Below the pieces are notes generated by a model, which saw only the letters and a program-made list of their open reading frames with translations, was not told the origin of the DNA and searched no databases. A stretch of 64,000 nucleotides of DNA from Alistipes sp. (GTDB lineage: Bacteria; Bacteroidota; Bacteroidia; Bacteroidales; Rikenellaceae). Position numbers and translations under genes: made by a program. The number at the start of each line of letters is the position of its first letter. Positions within the stretch are counted from its first letter, which is position 1. Shown here piece after piece: positions 39,731-48,291 of this stretch. The DNA lies in the NCBI GenBank assembly GCA_017381935.1, contig JAFOBG010000021.1:1-64000 (forward strand), in the 5' to 3' direction.

Positions 39731-41134
39731 TTACAGAACAGCTCCGAGCTCTTTGAGTGTTGACACCAACTTAGATGTATCAACATCTTGTACCGCACAG
39801 CGTTGAGCAATGCTCTGAGCCGCTGCCACACCTGCAGCCTGGCCTGTACCCATACAACTCGCCATTACTCGCAACGAGGCAAGGGCCTGACGGTCAGTAG
39901 AGATGCATCGGCCTGCAACAAGGAGGTTTGGATATTGAGGGGCAATAAGGGCTCTATATGGAACATAGGCAGGCTTTGTAAGGTCTATTCTTACTTGACT
40001 TGTACCTTTGCTGGCATGGATATCAATAGGATGTATGCCTCGAGAGATGCTATCCTCATACTTAAAAGCATTTACATACTCGTCAGCCGTTACCGTATGC
40101 ACGCCAAGAATACGACGAGACTCTCTAATACCTGCTTGCGGAGCTGTAGAGGCTACATAACAATCCTTAAACTCCTTGAAGTTCTCCTTAAGAATCTTGG
40201 TAAAGGTAAATATATCCTCACGCAGCTGGCACTCCACAGCACTGAAATTGCGGTTGTCTGTCGCATTGGCAGCTCGACGAGTCATATTCACAGCCACACT
40301 GCCCTTGTGTAGCACATTGTTAAACCATGGACCTCCGAAGTCTGGCATATCCACACCTGCAGCCTTCATGGCAAGCAGTTTCTCTCGAACAGGCTTACAC
40401 TGACTCGGTCCATTAATACCGTTATGATACATGCACTTATTGAGCAGTTCACTATCTGTATCGACTCCTGAAAGGATAAAGCAGAATGATGACGGCTGTA
40501 GCTCATTATCGGGATTTGGTTGCATAGGCACCTGAGCCATATATGCCAAATCGCCATCACCTGTACAGTCAATAAACACCTTTGAATTGATAGTCTCAAG
40601 ACCATTCTTATTCTCTATAATTACAGAGTCAATACTCTTGCCACTCATCTGACAGCCAACCATTGCCGAGTGCATATACATATCTACGCCTGCCTCAAGA
40701 ATCATCCTCTGACAGCAGAGCTTGTAGAGTTCAATATCGAAGTCTATATTCGCCTTTGGCCACTCAATAAATGCGCCACCCATCTGTTCAAGTCTCTTAA
40801 CAAACTCCCACGGAATACCGCCTATAACAAGTTCATTCTTAAGGGCAAAAACACTTATCGGCGCAACATAACCAATGGTTGCCATGCCTCCCAAAAAGCC
40901 GTATCGCTCAATAATTGCCACCTTAGCACCTTGGCGTGCTGCTGCAATGGCCGATATAAATCCTGCTGGGCCTCCACCCACCACAACTACATCATACTCA
41001 CCTACCAAAGGAGCGATTTTTCTTATCTCCTCCTCATGCTCATCCGTACACGAAAGCAGGCTTGGAGCTACTGCCAATGTCGCCAAACCGGCTACAGCTC
41101 TTTTGAGAAATAGTTTGCGCGAAATCTTCTCCAT
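39731..41134 (-). CDS. Exported FAD-dependent oxidoreductase
   Basis: A 467-aa flavoprotein of the FAD-dependent oxidoreductase family PF12831. The N-terminus SRKLFLKRAVAGLATLAVAPSLLSC looks Tat-like (SRKxFLK, with RK in place of RR) and ends in a lipobox with Cys29, suggesting a folded, cofactor-loaded lipoprotein exported by Tat. The dinucleotide motif VVVGGGPAG is at 50-58, followed by an Ala-rich helix and IIERYGFLGGMATIGY. DCTGDGDLAY and VAGRCISTDRQALASLRVMASCMGTGQAAG are the second FAD contact and C-terminal family block. Relatives often sit in glycan-use loci; the substrate is unknown. A near-consensus -7 box (seven of eight) lies about 35 bp upstream. Confidence 0.82.
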   Translation of the reverse strand: MEKISRKLFLKRAVAGLATLAVAPSLLSCTDEHEEEIRKIAPLVGEYDVVVVGGGPAGFISAIAAARQGAKVAIIERYGFLGGMATIGYVAPISVFALKNELVIGGIPWEFVKRLEQMGGAFIEWPKANIDFDIELYKLCCQRMILEAGVDMYMHSAMVGCQMSGKSIDSVIIENKNGLETINSKVFIDCTGDGDLAYMAQVPMQPNPDNELQPSSFCFILSGVDTDSELLNKCMYHNGINGPSQCKPVREKLLAMKAAGVDMPDFGGPWFNNVLHKGSVAVNMTRRAANATDNRNFSAVECQLREDIFTFTKILKENFKEFKDCYVASTAPQAGIRESRRILGVHTVTADEYVNAFKYEDSISRGIHPIDIHASKGTSQVRIDLTKPAYVPYRALIAPQYPNLLVAGRCISTDRQALASLRVMASCMGTGQAAGVAAAQSIAQRCAVQDVDTSKLVSTLKELGAVL

Positions 41135-41266
41135 AGTTATATTTTATCGTTTTAGGTTATTTTATTTTGCTAAGGTAGTTAAAATAAATCAAATTAACAA
41201 AAAAAATACTACTTCTCCTCTGATTGGCACAAAACATGCAATGGTAATAGTTACAAAGAATCTGTT

Positions 41267-41797
41267 ATGGGAAAAAGTTACTTTATGTTTACAGTTATGG
41301 CTCTTTCAGCCCTCAGCTGTTATGCCGAGCCGAAGGTTGAGATAGACAACTCAACAATTTCAAAGTTTGATACTGAGCGTTACATGGGGCGTTGGTACGA
41401 AATAGCACGTTACGACCACCGTTTTGAGCGTAATTTAGAGTATTGCGAGGCGCTATACACCCCTCTCTCAAATGGCAAGATAGAGGTCAAAAACAGCGGC
41501 ATGGATACATCTACAGGGCGCATCAAAGAGTCTATCGGCAAAGCACATGCTGGCAAAAAGACAGGGCAGTTGCGTGTCTCATTCTTCCTATTTTTCTACT
41601 CTGATTACAATATTCTCGCCCTAGACAAAGGGTATAATTGGGCACTTGTAGGCAGTAGTTCCCCGAACTATCTATGGATACTTTCTCGCACCCCACAACT
41701 CGACCAAAGTACACTAAATCACATCCTCGCCATCGCAGAGAATCGTGGATATGACACCTCGAAGTTGATATTTGTCAAGCAGCGACCAAAACTCTAA
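41267..41797 (+). CDS. Bacterial lipocalin (Blc family)
   Basis: A 176-aa lipocalin, a small barrel that binds or stores lipids at the outer membrane or in the periplasm. The signature is GRWYEIARYDHRFERN (Gly41-x-Trp43), with the family's further blocks YCEALYTPLSNGKIEVKNSG, LRVSFFLFFYSDYNILALDKGYNWALVGSSSPNYLWILSRTP and the C-terminal helix region. The N-terminus MGKSYFMFTVMALSALSCYA is a signal peptide; Cys18 in ALSC could serve as a lipobox, as in E. coli Blc. It is a lone gene, convergent with 41826-42494. Confidence 0.88.
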   Translation: MGKSYFMFTVMALSALSCYAEPKVEIDNSTISKFDTERYMGRWYEIARYDHRFERNLEYCEALYTPLSNGKIEVKNSGMDTSTGRIKESIGKAHAGKKTGQLRVSFFLFFYSDYNILALDKGYNWALVGSSSPNYLWILSRTPQLDQSTLNHILAIAENRGYDTSKLIFVKQRPKL

Positions 41798-41825
41798 GCA
41801 TAGGCATCATATCTGCAAGCTATTG

Positions 41826-42494
41826 TCAATCAAACAATACGCCTCTATTCATCATAGCCGGCGAACGCCACTTGACACCGAACTGTTCGCAGAGCACTCG
41901 TCGCTTTTCATGCCAAAGTGCATGGCAGAAGCCCATTCCTCGAGGATGGTCTGATAGATTTTTATAGGCAATCTCCTCAGCTTGGTCTATAACCTCCTCC
42001 CAGCGTGCGCTCCACTCTACAGGGTCATATTTTAACCACCCTTCTTGGACTATTTTATCAAACTCATTATTGTCGGCATAGCCGATATTGGTAGTAATTT
42101 GTAGCAACTTCTCCTCGCAGGTCTTAATTGTAGAGAGCAGCTTATCTGTTTTAGGAGACATTTGGCGTAAAACGCCCAATCGAAACCGTATCAACTCTGC
42201 CTTTAGGCGAGGTCTATCGAAAATTGTATCAGCCATACGCTCTGCGGCTATCTGAATAGAATCAAGGCTCTCTACAGAGTTATTCAACATAGCGGCATAG
42301 CCCAAAAACTCTTTGGCTAAGGCGCTATTCACCCAACTGCCGTATTGATGTCGATTATTCTCCTCTGCCAAAAGAACACAACAATAGAGCCCATCCTCAA
42401 CATCTGCAGGTGCAATATCTGAGGTAGGCGAAGAGCTATTGTTAATCTTTTCCCTAATAGATTGTAGTTTTTTCTGATAATCAACGGCCTCCAT
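41826..42494 (-). CDS. Uncharacterised Bacteroidales protein
   Basis: A 222-aa, probably cytoplasmic, mostly helical protein that I do not recognise as a named family. It has no signal peptide or membrane segment. The C-terminal FCHALWHEKRRVLCEQFGVKWRSPAMMNRGVLFD is a distinctive basic/aromatic ending that looks conserved in type (HxxWxxKRRxLxExxxxxWxSPxxxNxxxxFD). The N-terminal 110 residues are acidic and Ser/Asp-rich. A -7 box lies 17 bp upstream of the ATG, so it is a separate transcription unit between the lipocalin and the M28 peptidase. Confidence 0.65.
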   Translation of the reverse strand: MEAVDYQKKLQSIREKINNSSSPTSDIAPADVEDGLYCCVLLAEENNRHQYGSWVNSALAKEFLGYAAMLNNSVESLDSIQIAAERMADTIFDRPRLKAELIRFRLGVLRQMSPKTDKLLSTIKTCEEKLLQITTNIGYADNNEFDKIVQEGWLKYDPVEWSARWEEVIDQAEEIAYKNLSDHPRGMGFCHALWHEKRRVLCEQFGVKWRSPAMMNRGVLFD

Positions 42495-42510
42495 AATGTG
42501 CTATTTTTCA

Positions 42511-42518
42511 CAAATATA
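42511..42518 (-). promoter_or_regulatory. -7 promoter box of the 222-aa protein gene
   Basis: TATATTTG on the minus strand, 16 bp before the ATG at 42494. Confidence 0.55.
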
Positions 42519-42568
42519 CACAATAATATGTAAAAAGCGAGAAAATATCACATTATTATTTCTCCCCG

Positions 42569-44284
42569 CTACGCTCTTTTTGAGCAGTAGAGGTCGGCAA
42601 GAGGTATCAAAATCAAAATATCACACACTGCAAGCATGGCAATAGCACCCAAAGCACCTATCGTAAGAGCCATTGCAAGAGCATAGAGGAACGAGAGAGC
42701 ATGGAGCAGCACTATAGCTATTGCTGCAAGCAACCACACCTTAAGGCGTGTGATGCGGTATAGCAGAAGTGCAATAGTAGCTACTGCAAGCGGGATGAAG
42801 AACATCAAATTCTCACCCAAAGCAACAAGCAACAGAGCACTCAGCATAAAGGCAAGCAATAGTGCTCCGTAGAGTCTGTTTAAAGCATACTGATTGACAG
42901 CCACGCTCTTTGCGCTCTCACGAATTGAGTTAGCGCACTTTTGAGCAGCCTCTCTACGACGCAGAAGATAGATAGCAGCAACAACAACTGCCATAAGAGC
43001 AACAGTTGCAATCATCACCCCATTATCACACTTTATACCCTGCAGTATGCCAAATGGTTGAAACTTAACGTCCGATGCTAAAGCGCAGAGAAGAGCCACA
43101 ACCTCGCCTACAACCAATGCCGACACTGCTACTGCAAGAGTAACACCCGCATTACAACTCACCTTTTTAAGCGACACACTACCTCGAACTACATTTATAA
43201 ACAGCATTAGTACAAAGAGTACGAAGAGCGCAATATTGAGCCACATATACCCTTTTGCCGAGAAGTTAAACAGTCCAAGAAGTGGTATTGTAAAGTTTGT
43301 TGTATCCTCTGTTGCTCGCAAAGAGTCTTTATCCGAATAGAGTGTATTTGTCAGATACTCAACAGCTATAGGCACAATCTGTTCGCCATAGTGCTGTATA
43401 GATTTAGGGTTTATATTCGAGAAGTTGTCCAAATCTGTATGGTAGTGGTTGATATCGGCAACAGTCGAGAAGTTCATGCCCGGAATATCATCTTTGACAA
43501 TTGTAAAATCTGTAAAATTAGGCATAAAGTTATAGACAACAGTTGTCAAAGAGTAAGTAAACGGATACTTAGCCGCCTTACTGTAAAGGTCCATTATCTT
43601 CTCGTTACCCTTAGAGGTCTCAAAGAGCAGAGCAGGGCCCCAAGGACCACGAGCCTCAATGTTAATCATCAGACCCACATCCTCAAACTGCTCTCTATTC
43701 TGTGCCCACATAGTCTTCATACCCTTCATACCAACCTCCTCAGCATCGGTAAAGAGCACCTTAACACTCTGCTTCCACTCATCTCGAACTTTAAGAAGTT
43801 CACTTATCGCCTCAAGAATTACGCCAACACCATAGCCGTCATCTGCAGCGCCGTATGACCACACGGTATCTCTGTGGGGCATTGGCTGAGAGTAGCGTGA
43901 GTCATAGTGAGCAACAAAGAGTAGAGAAGGGGTAGTTTGACTTGTCTGACTCTTAAACTCAGCCAAAACATTGGTCGCATCGAAGGTATATACGACATGT
44001 TTATTTTCAGGACCTGTAAGTCCTTTATACTCAAACAGCTTTACTGTATCTGCACCAAGAGCATTAAGGCGAGAAACAAGATAATCCCTCACTTGAGCAC
44101 GCTCAACCGGATGGGCTACAGAGTGGTGTGTTTTTGAAATCTGCTCAATATCCTCTACAACACGAAGTGCAGAAAAACCCTGACCATCAGTCTCTACTAC
44201 ACCAGGTCGTGTCCACAAACCATACGCAATCATTGCTGATAGAGCTACTGTAAGGGCAAGTATAAAAGGTCTAAATTTATTCAT
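42569..44284 (-). CDS. Membrane-bound M28 metallopeptidase
   Basis: A 571-aa protein with an N-terminal membrane anchor (residues 6-23), an M28 aminopeptidase domain and a C-terminal bundle of about eight membrane helices, the plan of the FXNA/ERMP1-type enzymes. The zinc ligands are visible: VAHYDSRY, GAADDGYGVGV and DAEEVGMKG, then MINIEARGPWG and the His of INHYHTDLDN. The catalytic domain would face the periplasm. The class removes N-terminal residues or dipeptides; here the target is unknown. It has its own -7 box and is about 74 bp downstream of the AraC gene on the same strand. Confidence 0.86.
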   Translation of the reverse strand: MNKFRPFILALTVALSAMIAYGLWTRPGVVETDGQGFSALRVVEDIEQISKTHHSVAHPVERAQVRDYLVSRLNALGADTVKLFEYKGLTGPENKHVVYTFDATNVLAEFKSQTSQTTPSLLFVAHYDSRYSQPMPHRDTVWSYGAADDGYGVGVILEAISELLKVRDEWKQSVKVLFTDAEEVGMKGMKTMWAQNREQFEDVGLMINIEARGPWGPALLFETSKGNEKIMDLYSKAAKYPFTYSLTTVVYNFMPNFTDFTIVKDDIPGMNFSTVADINHYHTDLDNFSNINPKSIQHYGEQIVPIAVEYLTNTLYSDKDSLRATEDTTNFTIPLLGLFNFSAKGYMWLNIALFVLFVLMLFINVVRGSVSLKKVSCNAGVTLAVAVSALVVGEVVALLCALASDVKFQPFGILQGIKCDNGVMIATVALMAVVVAAIYLLRRREAAQKCANSIRESAKSVAVNQYALNRLYGALLLAFMLSALLLVALGENLMFFIPLAVATIALLLYRITRLKVWLLAAIAIVLLHALSFLYALAMALTIGALGAIAMLAVCDILILIPLADLYCSKRA

Positions 44285-44328
44285 ATCTCTCTGTTTTAAT
44301 AATCTGTTTCTAATTTATAATTGCACAA

Positions 44329-44336
44329 CAAATGTA
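44329..44336 (-). promoter_or_regulatory. -7 promoter box of the M28 peptidase gene
   Basis: TACATTTG on the minus strand, 44 bp before the ATG at 44284. Confidence 0.5.
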
Positions 44337-44357
44337 GCAAATTTTTCTTAATCGAGC

Positions 44358-45251
44358 CTATTTAAGTCTATTTTCATCACGAAATTGTCGTGGACTCTGA
44401 CCCTCCATTTTGCGAAAAAGTGTCGAAAAATGGCCCGTATTTTCAAAGCCGAGCGTATAGGCAATCTCAGCAATACTCATATCTGAAGTTACAAGTAACT
44501 CCTTGGCACGACTGATTATAAGCAGCATCTGGTAGTGCGAAGGCGAGATGCCCGTTACACGCTTAAAGTTCTGGCGAAACCATGAGTAACCGACGCCCAT
44601 CTTGGCCGCTATATCCTGCACTCGCACAGCATGACTTATATTTTGGCGCATCAGCAATCGAGCCTCCCCTATAGTCTCCTCGACATAACCGGTTTTGGAG
44701 TTTTTGTTTTTCACCTTATAATATATCAACCCCAAGAGGTGAAAAACAATGCCCGATATCAGCTGTTGGCTACCTATATTCTCCCCCTCGGCAAGTCTGA
44801 TAGCCTCCTGATAGAGCGAGACTATCGAGTTACTCATACCTATATATAACAACGCATTTTCACGGCAAAAGAGCTCCGAGCGAAAGAGCATCGATGCTGC
44901 AGCCCCTCGAAATCCTATCCAATACTCGCTCCACCCCTGCTCTTTATCGGGCGAATAGTTATGCCACTCACCAGGAAAGAGCAGTATAACTGTTCCGGCC
45001 TCAACACGGCACTTAGGGACAGACTGCGACTCAAAAACACCACACCCTTCAGTGATGTAGAGCAGCTGATATTCATCAAGTATGCGACCATTATTGGGCT
45101 TAAAGTTATATGTTGCAGGATGCTGCATGGCAGGATAAGATGCATTGGCCGATATTTGTTGCCAACCCACCGTTGTAGTAACCACTCCCCACGCCTCATC
45201 ATTTGGCCCGATGGCAAGATATTTAAGCGAGTTACTCTTTAGAGTTTGCAT
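44358..45251 (-). CDS. AraC-family regulator, probably of rhamnose use
   Basis: A 297-aa transcription factor. The N-terminal 170 residues form the cupin-like sugar-binding domain of AraC proteins (GRILDEYQLLYITEGCGVFES, VEAGTVILLFPGEWHNYSP). The C-terminal 100 residues carry the two helix-turn-helix motifs (VRVQDIAAKMGVGYSWFRQNFKRVTGISP and MSIAEIAYTLGFENTGHFSTLFRKMEGQSPRQFR). It is transcribed away from rhaB with overlapping promoters in a 100-bp divergent region, the usual position for a pathway activator. Regulation of rhaBA by L-rhamnose is inferred from context, as in RhaR/RhaS and Bacteroides RhaR. Confidence 0.88.
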   Translation of the reverse strand: MQTLKSNSLKYLAIGPNDEAWGVVTTTVGWQQISANASYPAMQHPATYNFKPNNGRILDEYQLLYITEGCGVFESQSVPKCRVEAGTVILLFPGEWHNYSPDKEQGWSEYWIGFRGAAASMLFRSELFCRENALLYIGMSNSIVSLYQEAIRLAEGENIGSQQLISGIVFHLLGLIYYKVKNKNSKTGYVEETIGEARLLMRQNISHAVRVQDIAAKMGVGYSWFRQNFKRVTGISPSHYQMLLIISRAKELLVTSDMSIAEIAYTLGFENTGHFSTLFRKMEGQSPRQFRDENRLK

Positions 45252-45292
45252 AGCGTGTCAAATATGAAAACTTTAATATCATTTTTGAAATC

Positions 45293-45300
45293 CAAATATA
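45293..45300 (-). promoter_or_regulatory. -7 promoter box of the AraC gene
   Basis: TATATTTG on the minus strand, 41 bp before the ATG at 45251, only 13 bp from the opposite-facing rhaB box. Confidence 0.5.
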
Positions 45301-45313
45301 GCAAAACTATCCT

Positions 45314-45321
45314 TAAATTTG
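45314..45321 (+). promoter_or_regulatory. -7 promoter box of rhaBA
   Basis: TAAATTTG on the plus strand, 30 bp before the rhaB ATG. No consensus -33 element, consistent with activator dependence. Confidence 0.5.
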
Positions 45322-45351
45322 CAATAGTATGACTAAAAATAGTTGAGAACT

Positions 45352-46821
45352 ATGAAGAAATATAACTTTTTAGCCTTTGATTTGGGCGCAACCAGCGGCA
45401 GAACACTTCTCGGCACTCTATGTAATGGCAAAATTGAAACAAAAGAGCTTACCCGTTTCCCAAATGCCATTGTGGAGGTTAATGGAAAATTCTATTGGAA
45501 CCTACTCTCCCTCTATCTGAGCATCTTAGATGGTCTAAAGGAGTGTGCTCGTCAGGGCATTGAGGTTTGCTCTGTAGGTATCGACACGTGGGGTGTTGAT
45601 GTTGTGCCAATTGGCAAGGATGGCTCTATCTTGGGCATGCCTCGAGCATACAGAGACCCATATACAGATGGTATGCCGGAGCGTTTCTTTGAGATAGTTT
45701 CTCGTGATACAGTCTATAATGCAACAGGTATTCAGGTGATGAACTTCAACACCCTCTACCAGATATACGCCGCCGTAAAGGAGGGCTACACCCCTATCAT
45801 GGAGGCAGAGCATCTGCTCTTTATTCCCGATGCACTATCGTATATGCTTACAGGCAAGTACTTCTGCGAATATACTATCGCCTCAACCTCACAAATTCTC
45901 AACCCTCGCACCGCAACATGGGAACTGTCCCTACTTGAGGCTGCAGGCGTTAAGAGCAACTTACTTTTAGAGCCTCAGGCTCCTGGTTGTGTCATCGGGC
46001 CTCTGAGAGATGCTATTGCAAGCTCAACCCGCATCGGCAAGGTAGATGTTGTCGCCGTTGCAGGCCATGATACAGCCTCAGCAGTAGTGGCAGTACCTGC
46101 CAATAACGAGCGTTTTGCATATCTATCATCGGGCACTTGGTCGCTGATGGGTATCGAGACCGCTGAGCCGATAATTTCAGAGCAGTCATTTAAGCACAAC
46201 TTTACAAATGAGGGTGGTGTATATGGCACTACACGCTTTTTAAAGAATATATGCGGCATGTGGATATTGGAGCAGTGCCGCAAGGAGTGGGAGAGTGTTG
46301 GCAAGCACTACTCATACACCGATATTGTCAGCATGGCAGACTCAGCAGAGCCATTTGTAAGCTTTATCAACCCTGATGACCAATCTTTTGCCAACCCTAA
46401 ATCTATGCTTGCAGCAATTGAGCAGTTCTGCATCCGTACAGGTCAGAGTGTTCCTACAAGCGATGCTCAGATAGTCCGCACCATCTTTGAGAGCCTTGCC
46501 CTCAGATATAGAGAGGTGCTGGAGATGTTAGAGAGCATGGCTCCATTTGCAATCGACACACTTCACATCATAGGCGGCGGCTCGAAGAACCCTCTACTCA
46601 ATCAATATACCGCCTCCGCTATTGGCAAGAGGGTTATTGCAGGCCCTTCAGAGGCAACAGCTATCGGTAATGTTATGATGCAGGCTATGGCGGCAGGTGT
46701 GGTCAGTTCTCTATCAGAGGCTCGACAGATTATCTGCACCTCAATAGAGACCGAGCAGTTCACTCCTCAAAATAGCGACGAGTGGCAAAGAGCATACAAG
46801 AGATTTCAAACCTTAAAATAG
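45352..46821 (+). CDS. rhaB: L-rhamnulokinase
   Basis: A 489-aa FGGY-family kinase that phosphorylates L-rhamnulose at C1 with ATP. The ATG at 45352 is preferred over an in-frame TTG three codons earlier. FLAFDLGATSGRTLLG is the first phosphate loop; GIDTWGVDVVPIG, the YRDPYTDGMPE block and AVAGHDTASAVVAVP (catalytic Asp in GHD) are typical of rhamnulokinases; GGGSKNPLLNQYTASAIGKRVIAGPSEATAIGN forms the C-terminal nucleotide-binding lobe. rhaA follows 7 bp after the stop, and an AraC gene is divergent. Confidence 0.94.
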   Translation: MKKYNFLAFDLGATSGRTLLGTLCNGKIETKELTRFPNAIVEVNGKFYWNLLSLYLSILDGLKECARQGIEVCSVGIDTWGVDVVPIGKDGSILGMPRAYRDPYTDGMPERFFEIVSRDTVYNATGIQVMNFNTLYQIYAAVKEGYTPIMEAEHLLFIPDALSYMLTGKYFCEYTIASTSQILNPRTATWELSLLEAAGVKSNLLLEPQAPGCVIGPLRDAIASSTRIGKVDVVAVAGHDTASAVVAVPANNERFAYLSSGTWSLMGIETAEPIISEQSFKHNFTNEGGVYGTTRFLKNICGMWILEQCRKEWESVGKHYSYTDIVSMADSAEPFVSFINPDDQSFANPKSMLAAIEQFCIRTGQSVPTSDAQIVRTIFESLALRYREVLEMLESMAPFAIDTLHIIGGGSKNPLLNQYTASAIGKRVIAGPSEATAIGNVMMQAMAAGVVSSLSEARQIICTSIETEQFTPQNSDEWQRAYKRFQTLK

Positions 46822-46828
46822 TACTATT

Positions 46829-48079
46829 ATGGACCAATCAAAGATTAAACAGAGTTACGAGATTGCCGTTGAGCGTTATGCCGAGTTTGGTATCGACGTG
46901 GAAAAAGTATTGGAGACTCTACAATCTGTAGAGATATCTATGCACTGCTGGCAGGCTGATGATGTTAGCGGTTTTGAGTCAACAGGAGAGCTGACAGGCG
47001 GTATTCAGGCAACGGGCAACTATCCGGGCAAGGCTCGCAATATTGACGAGTTGCGTGCTGACATCCTTAAGGCGTCATCACTCATCCCAGGACGTCAGCG
47101 CCTCAACCTGCATGAGATATATGGCGACTTTGGAGGTCAGTTTGTAGATCGAGACCAAGTTGAGCCAAAGCACTTCGAGAGCTGGATTGAGTGGGGTCTG
47201 GAGCATGGCATAAAGCTCGACTTCAACACAACATCTTTCTCTCACCCTAAGTCTGGCGACCTCTCGCTTTCAAATCCCGATAAGGCTATTCGCAACTTCT
47301 GGATTGAGCACTCAAAAAGATGTCGTGCCATTGCTGAAGAGATGGGACGTCGTCAAAACGACCCTTGTATTATGAACTTATGGGTACATGACGGTAGTAA
47401 GGATATCACTGTAAATCGCCTTAAGTATCGAGAGCTGCTCAAGGACTCTTTGGATCAGATTTTCGCTCAGAAGTACAACAACATGAAAGATTGTGTCGAG
47501 TCGAAGGTGTTCGGTATCGGTCTTGAGAGCTACACTGTAGGCTCTAACGACTTCTATATCGGTTACGGAGCGCAGAACAATAAGATTGTAACCCTCGATA
47601 CAGGCCACTTCCACCCAACTGAAAGCGTAGCCGACAAGCTATCTTCACTCCTACTCTTCGTTCCTGAGGTTATGCTTCATGTAAGCCGCCCTGTACGCTG
47701 GGATTCTGACCACGTAACAATTATGAACGACGAGACTATGGACCTCTGCAAAGAGATTGTACGCTGCAACGCTCTTGACCGCGTTCATATAGGCCTTGAC
47801 TACTTCGACGCCTCTATCAACCGTATCGGAGCATACGTTATCGGTACTCGTGCAACTCAGAAATGTCTGTTGCAGGCCCTGCTTGAACCACTTACTCAAC
47901 TGAGAGAGTATGAAGCAAACGGACAAGGCTTTGAGCGTTTAGCACTCCTTGAGGAGAGCAAAAACCTGCCTTGGAACGCCGTTTGGGATATGTATTGTTT
48001 ACGCAACAACGTTCCTGTAGGTCAATCGTTTATTGCCGATGTTCAGCAGTATGAGCGTGATGTAACGTCAAAACGATAA
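46829..48079 (+). CDS. rhaA: L-rhamnose isomerase
   Basis: A 416-aa metal-dependent isomerase that interconverts L-rhamnose and L-rhamnulose, the first step of the pathway. Family blocks are VEISMHCWQADDVSGFES, GNYPGKARNIDELRADI, KLDFNTTSFSHPKSGD, NLWVHDGSKDITVNR, the metal-site segments IGYGAQNNKIVTLDTGHFHPTESVADK and VMLHVSRPVRWDSDHVTIMND, and IGLDYFDASINRI. Length and order are normal. It is the second gene of the rhaBA operon and ends in a terminator. The aldolase for the next step is not here but in the operon at 51300-53264. Confidence 0.96.
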   Translation: MDQSKIKQSYEIAVERYAEFGIDVEKVLETLQSVEISMHCWQADDVSGFESTGELTGGIQATGNYPGKARNIDELRADILKASSLIPGRQRLNLHEIYGDFGGQFVDRDQVEPKHFESWIEWGLEHGIKLDFNTTSFSHPKSGDLSLSNPDKAIRNFWIEHSKRCRAIAEEMGRRQNDPCIMNLWVHDGSKDITVNRLKYRELLKDSLDQIFAQKYNNMKDCVESKVFGIGLESYTVGSNDFYIGYGAQNNKIVTLDTGHFHPTESVADKLSSLLLFVPEVMLHVSRPVRWDSDHVTIMNDETMDLCKEIVRCNALDRVHIGLDYFDASINRIGAYVIGTRATQKCLLQALLEPLTQLREYEANGQGFERLALLEESKNLPWNAVWDMYCLRNNVPVGQSFIADVQQYERDVTSKR

Positions 48080-48101
48080 GTCTCTAATATACAAATATGT
48101 A

Positions 48102-48132
48102 GGGTCGGCTAAATTTTAGTCGGCCCCTTTTT
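48102..48132 (+). terminator. Terminator of rhaBA
   Basis: A 12-bp stem with two G-T pairs (GGGTCGGCTAAA with TTTAGTCGGCCC) followed by CTTTTTG, 22 bp after the stop. Confidence 0.85.
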
Positions 48133-48161
48133 GTTAAATCTCAAATTATTTGTTACTTTTG
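48130..48161 (+). promoter_or_regulatory. Promoter of the zinc-ribbon membrane protein gene
   Basis: -33 TTTG (48130-48133) and -7 TACTTTTG (48154-48161), 20 bp apart. The -33 overlaps the T tract of the rhaBA terminator. The leader to the ATG at 48292 is about 125 nt. Confidence 0.6.
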
Positions 48162-48291
48162 TAAATATTGACAAAATCAAATAATTATGAGGCATCATAA
48201 ATAGTTACTCTGCAGCAAATATTGGGGGTTCAGCATTGGATAACCATCTCACAGATACAGACTTTTATTAAAACTACTATTACATACTTTT

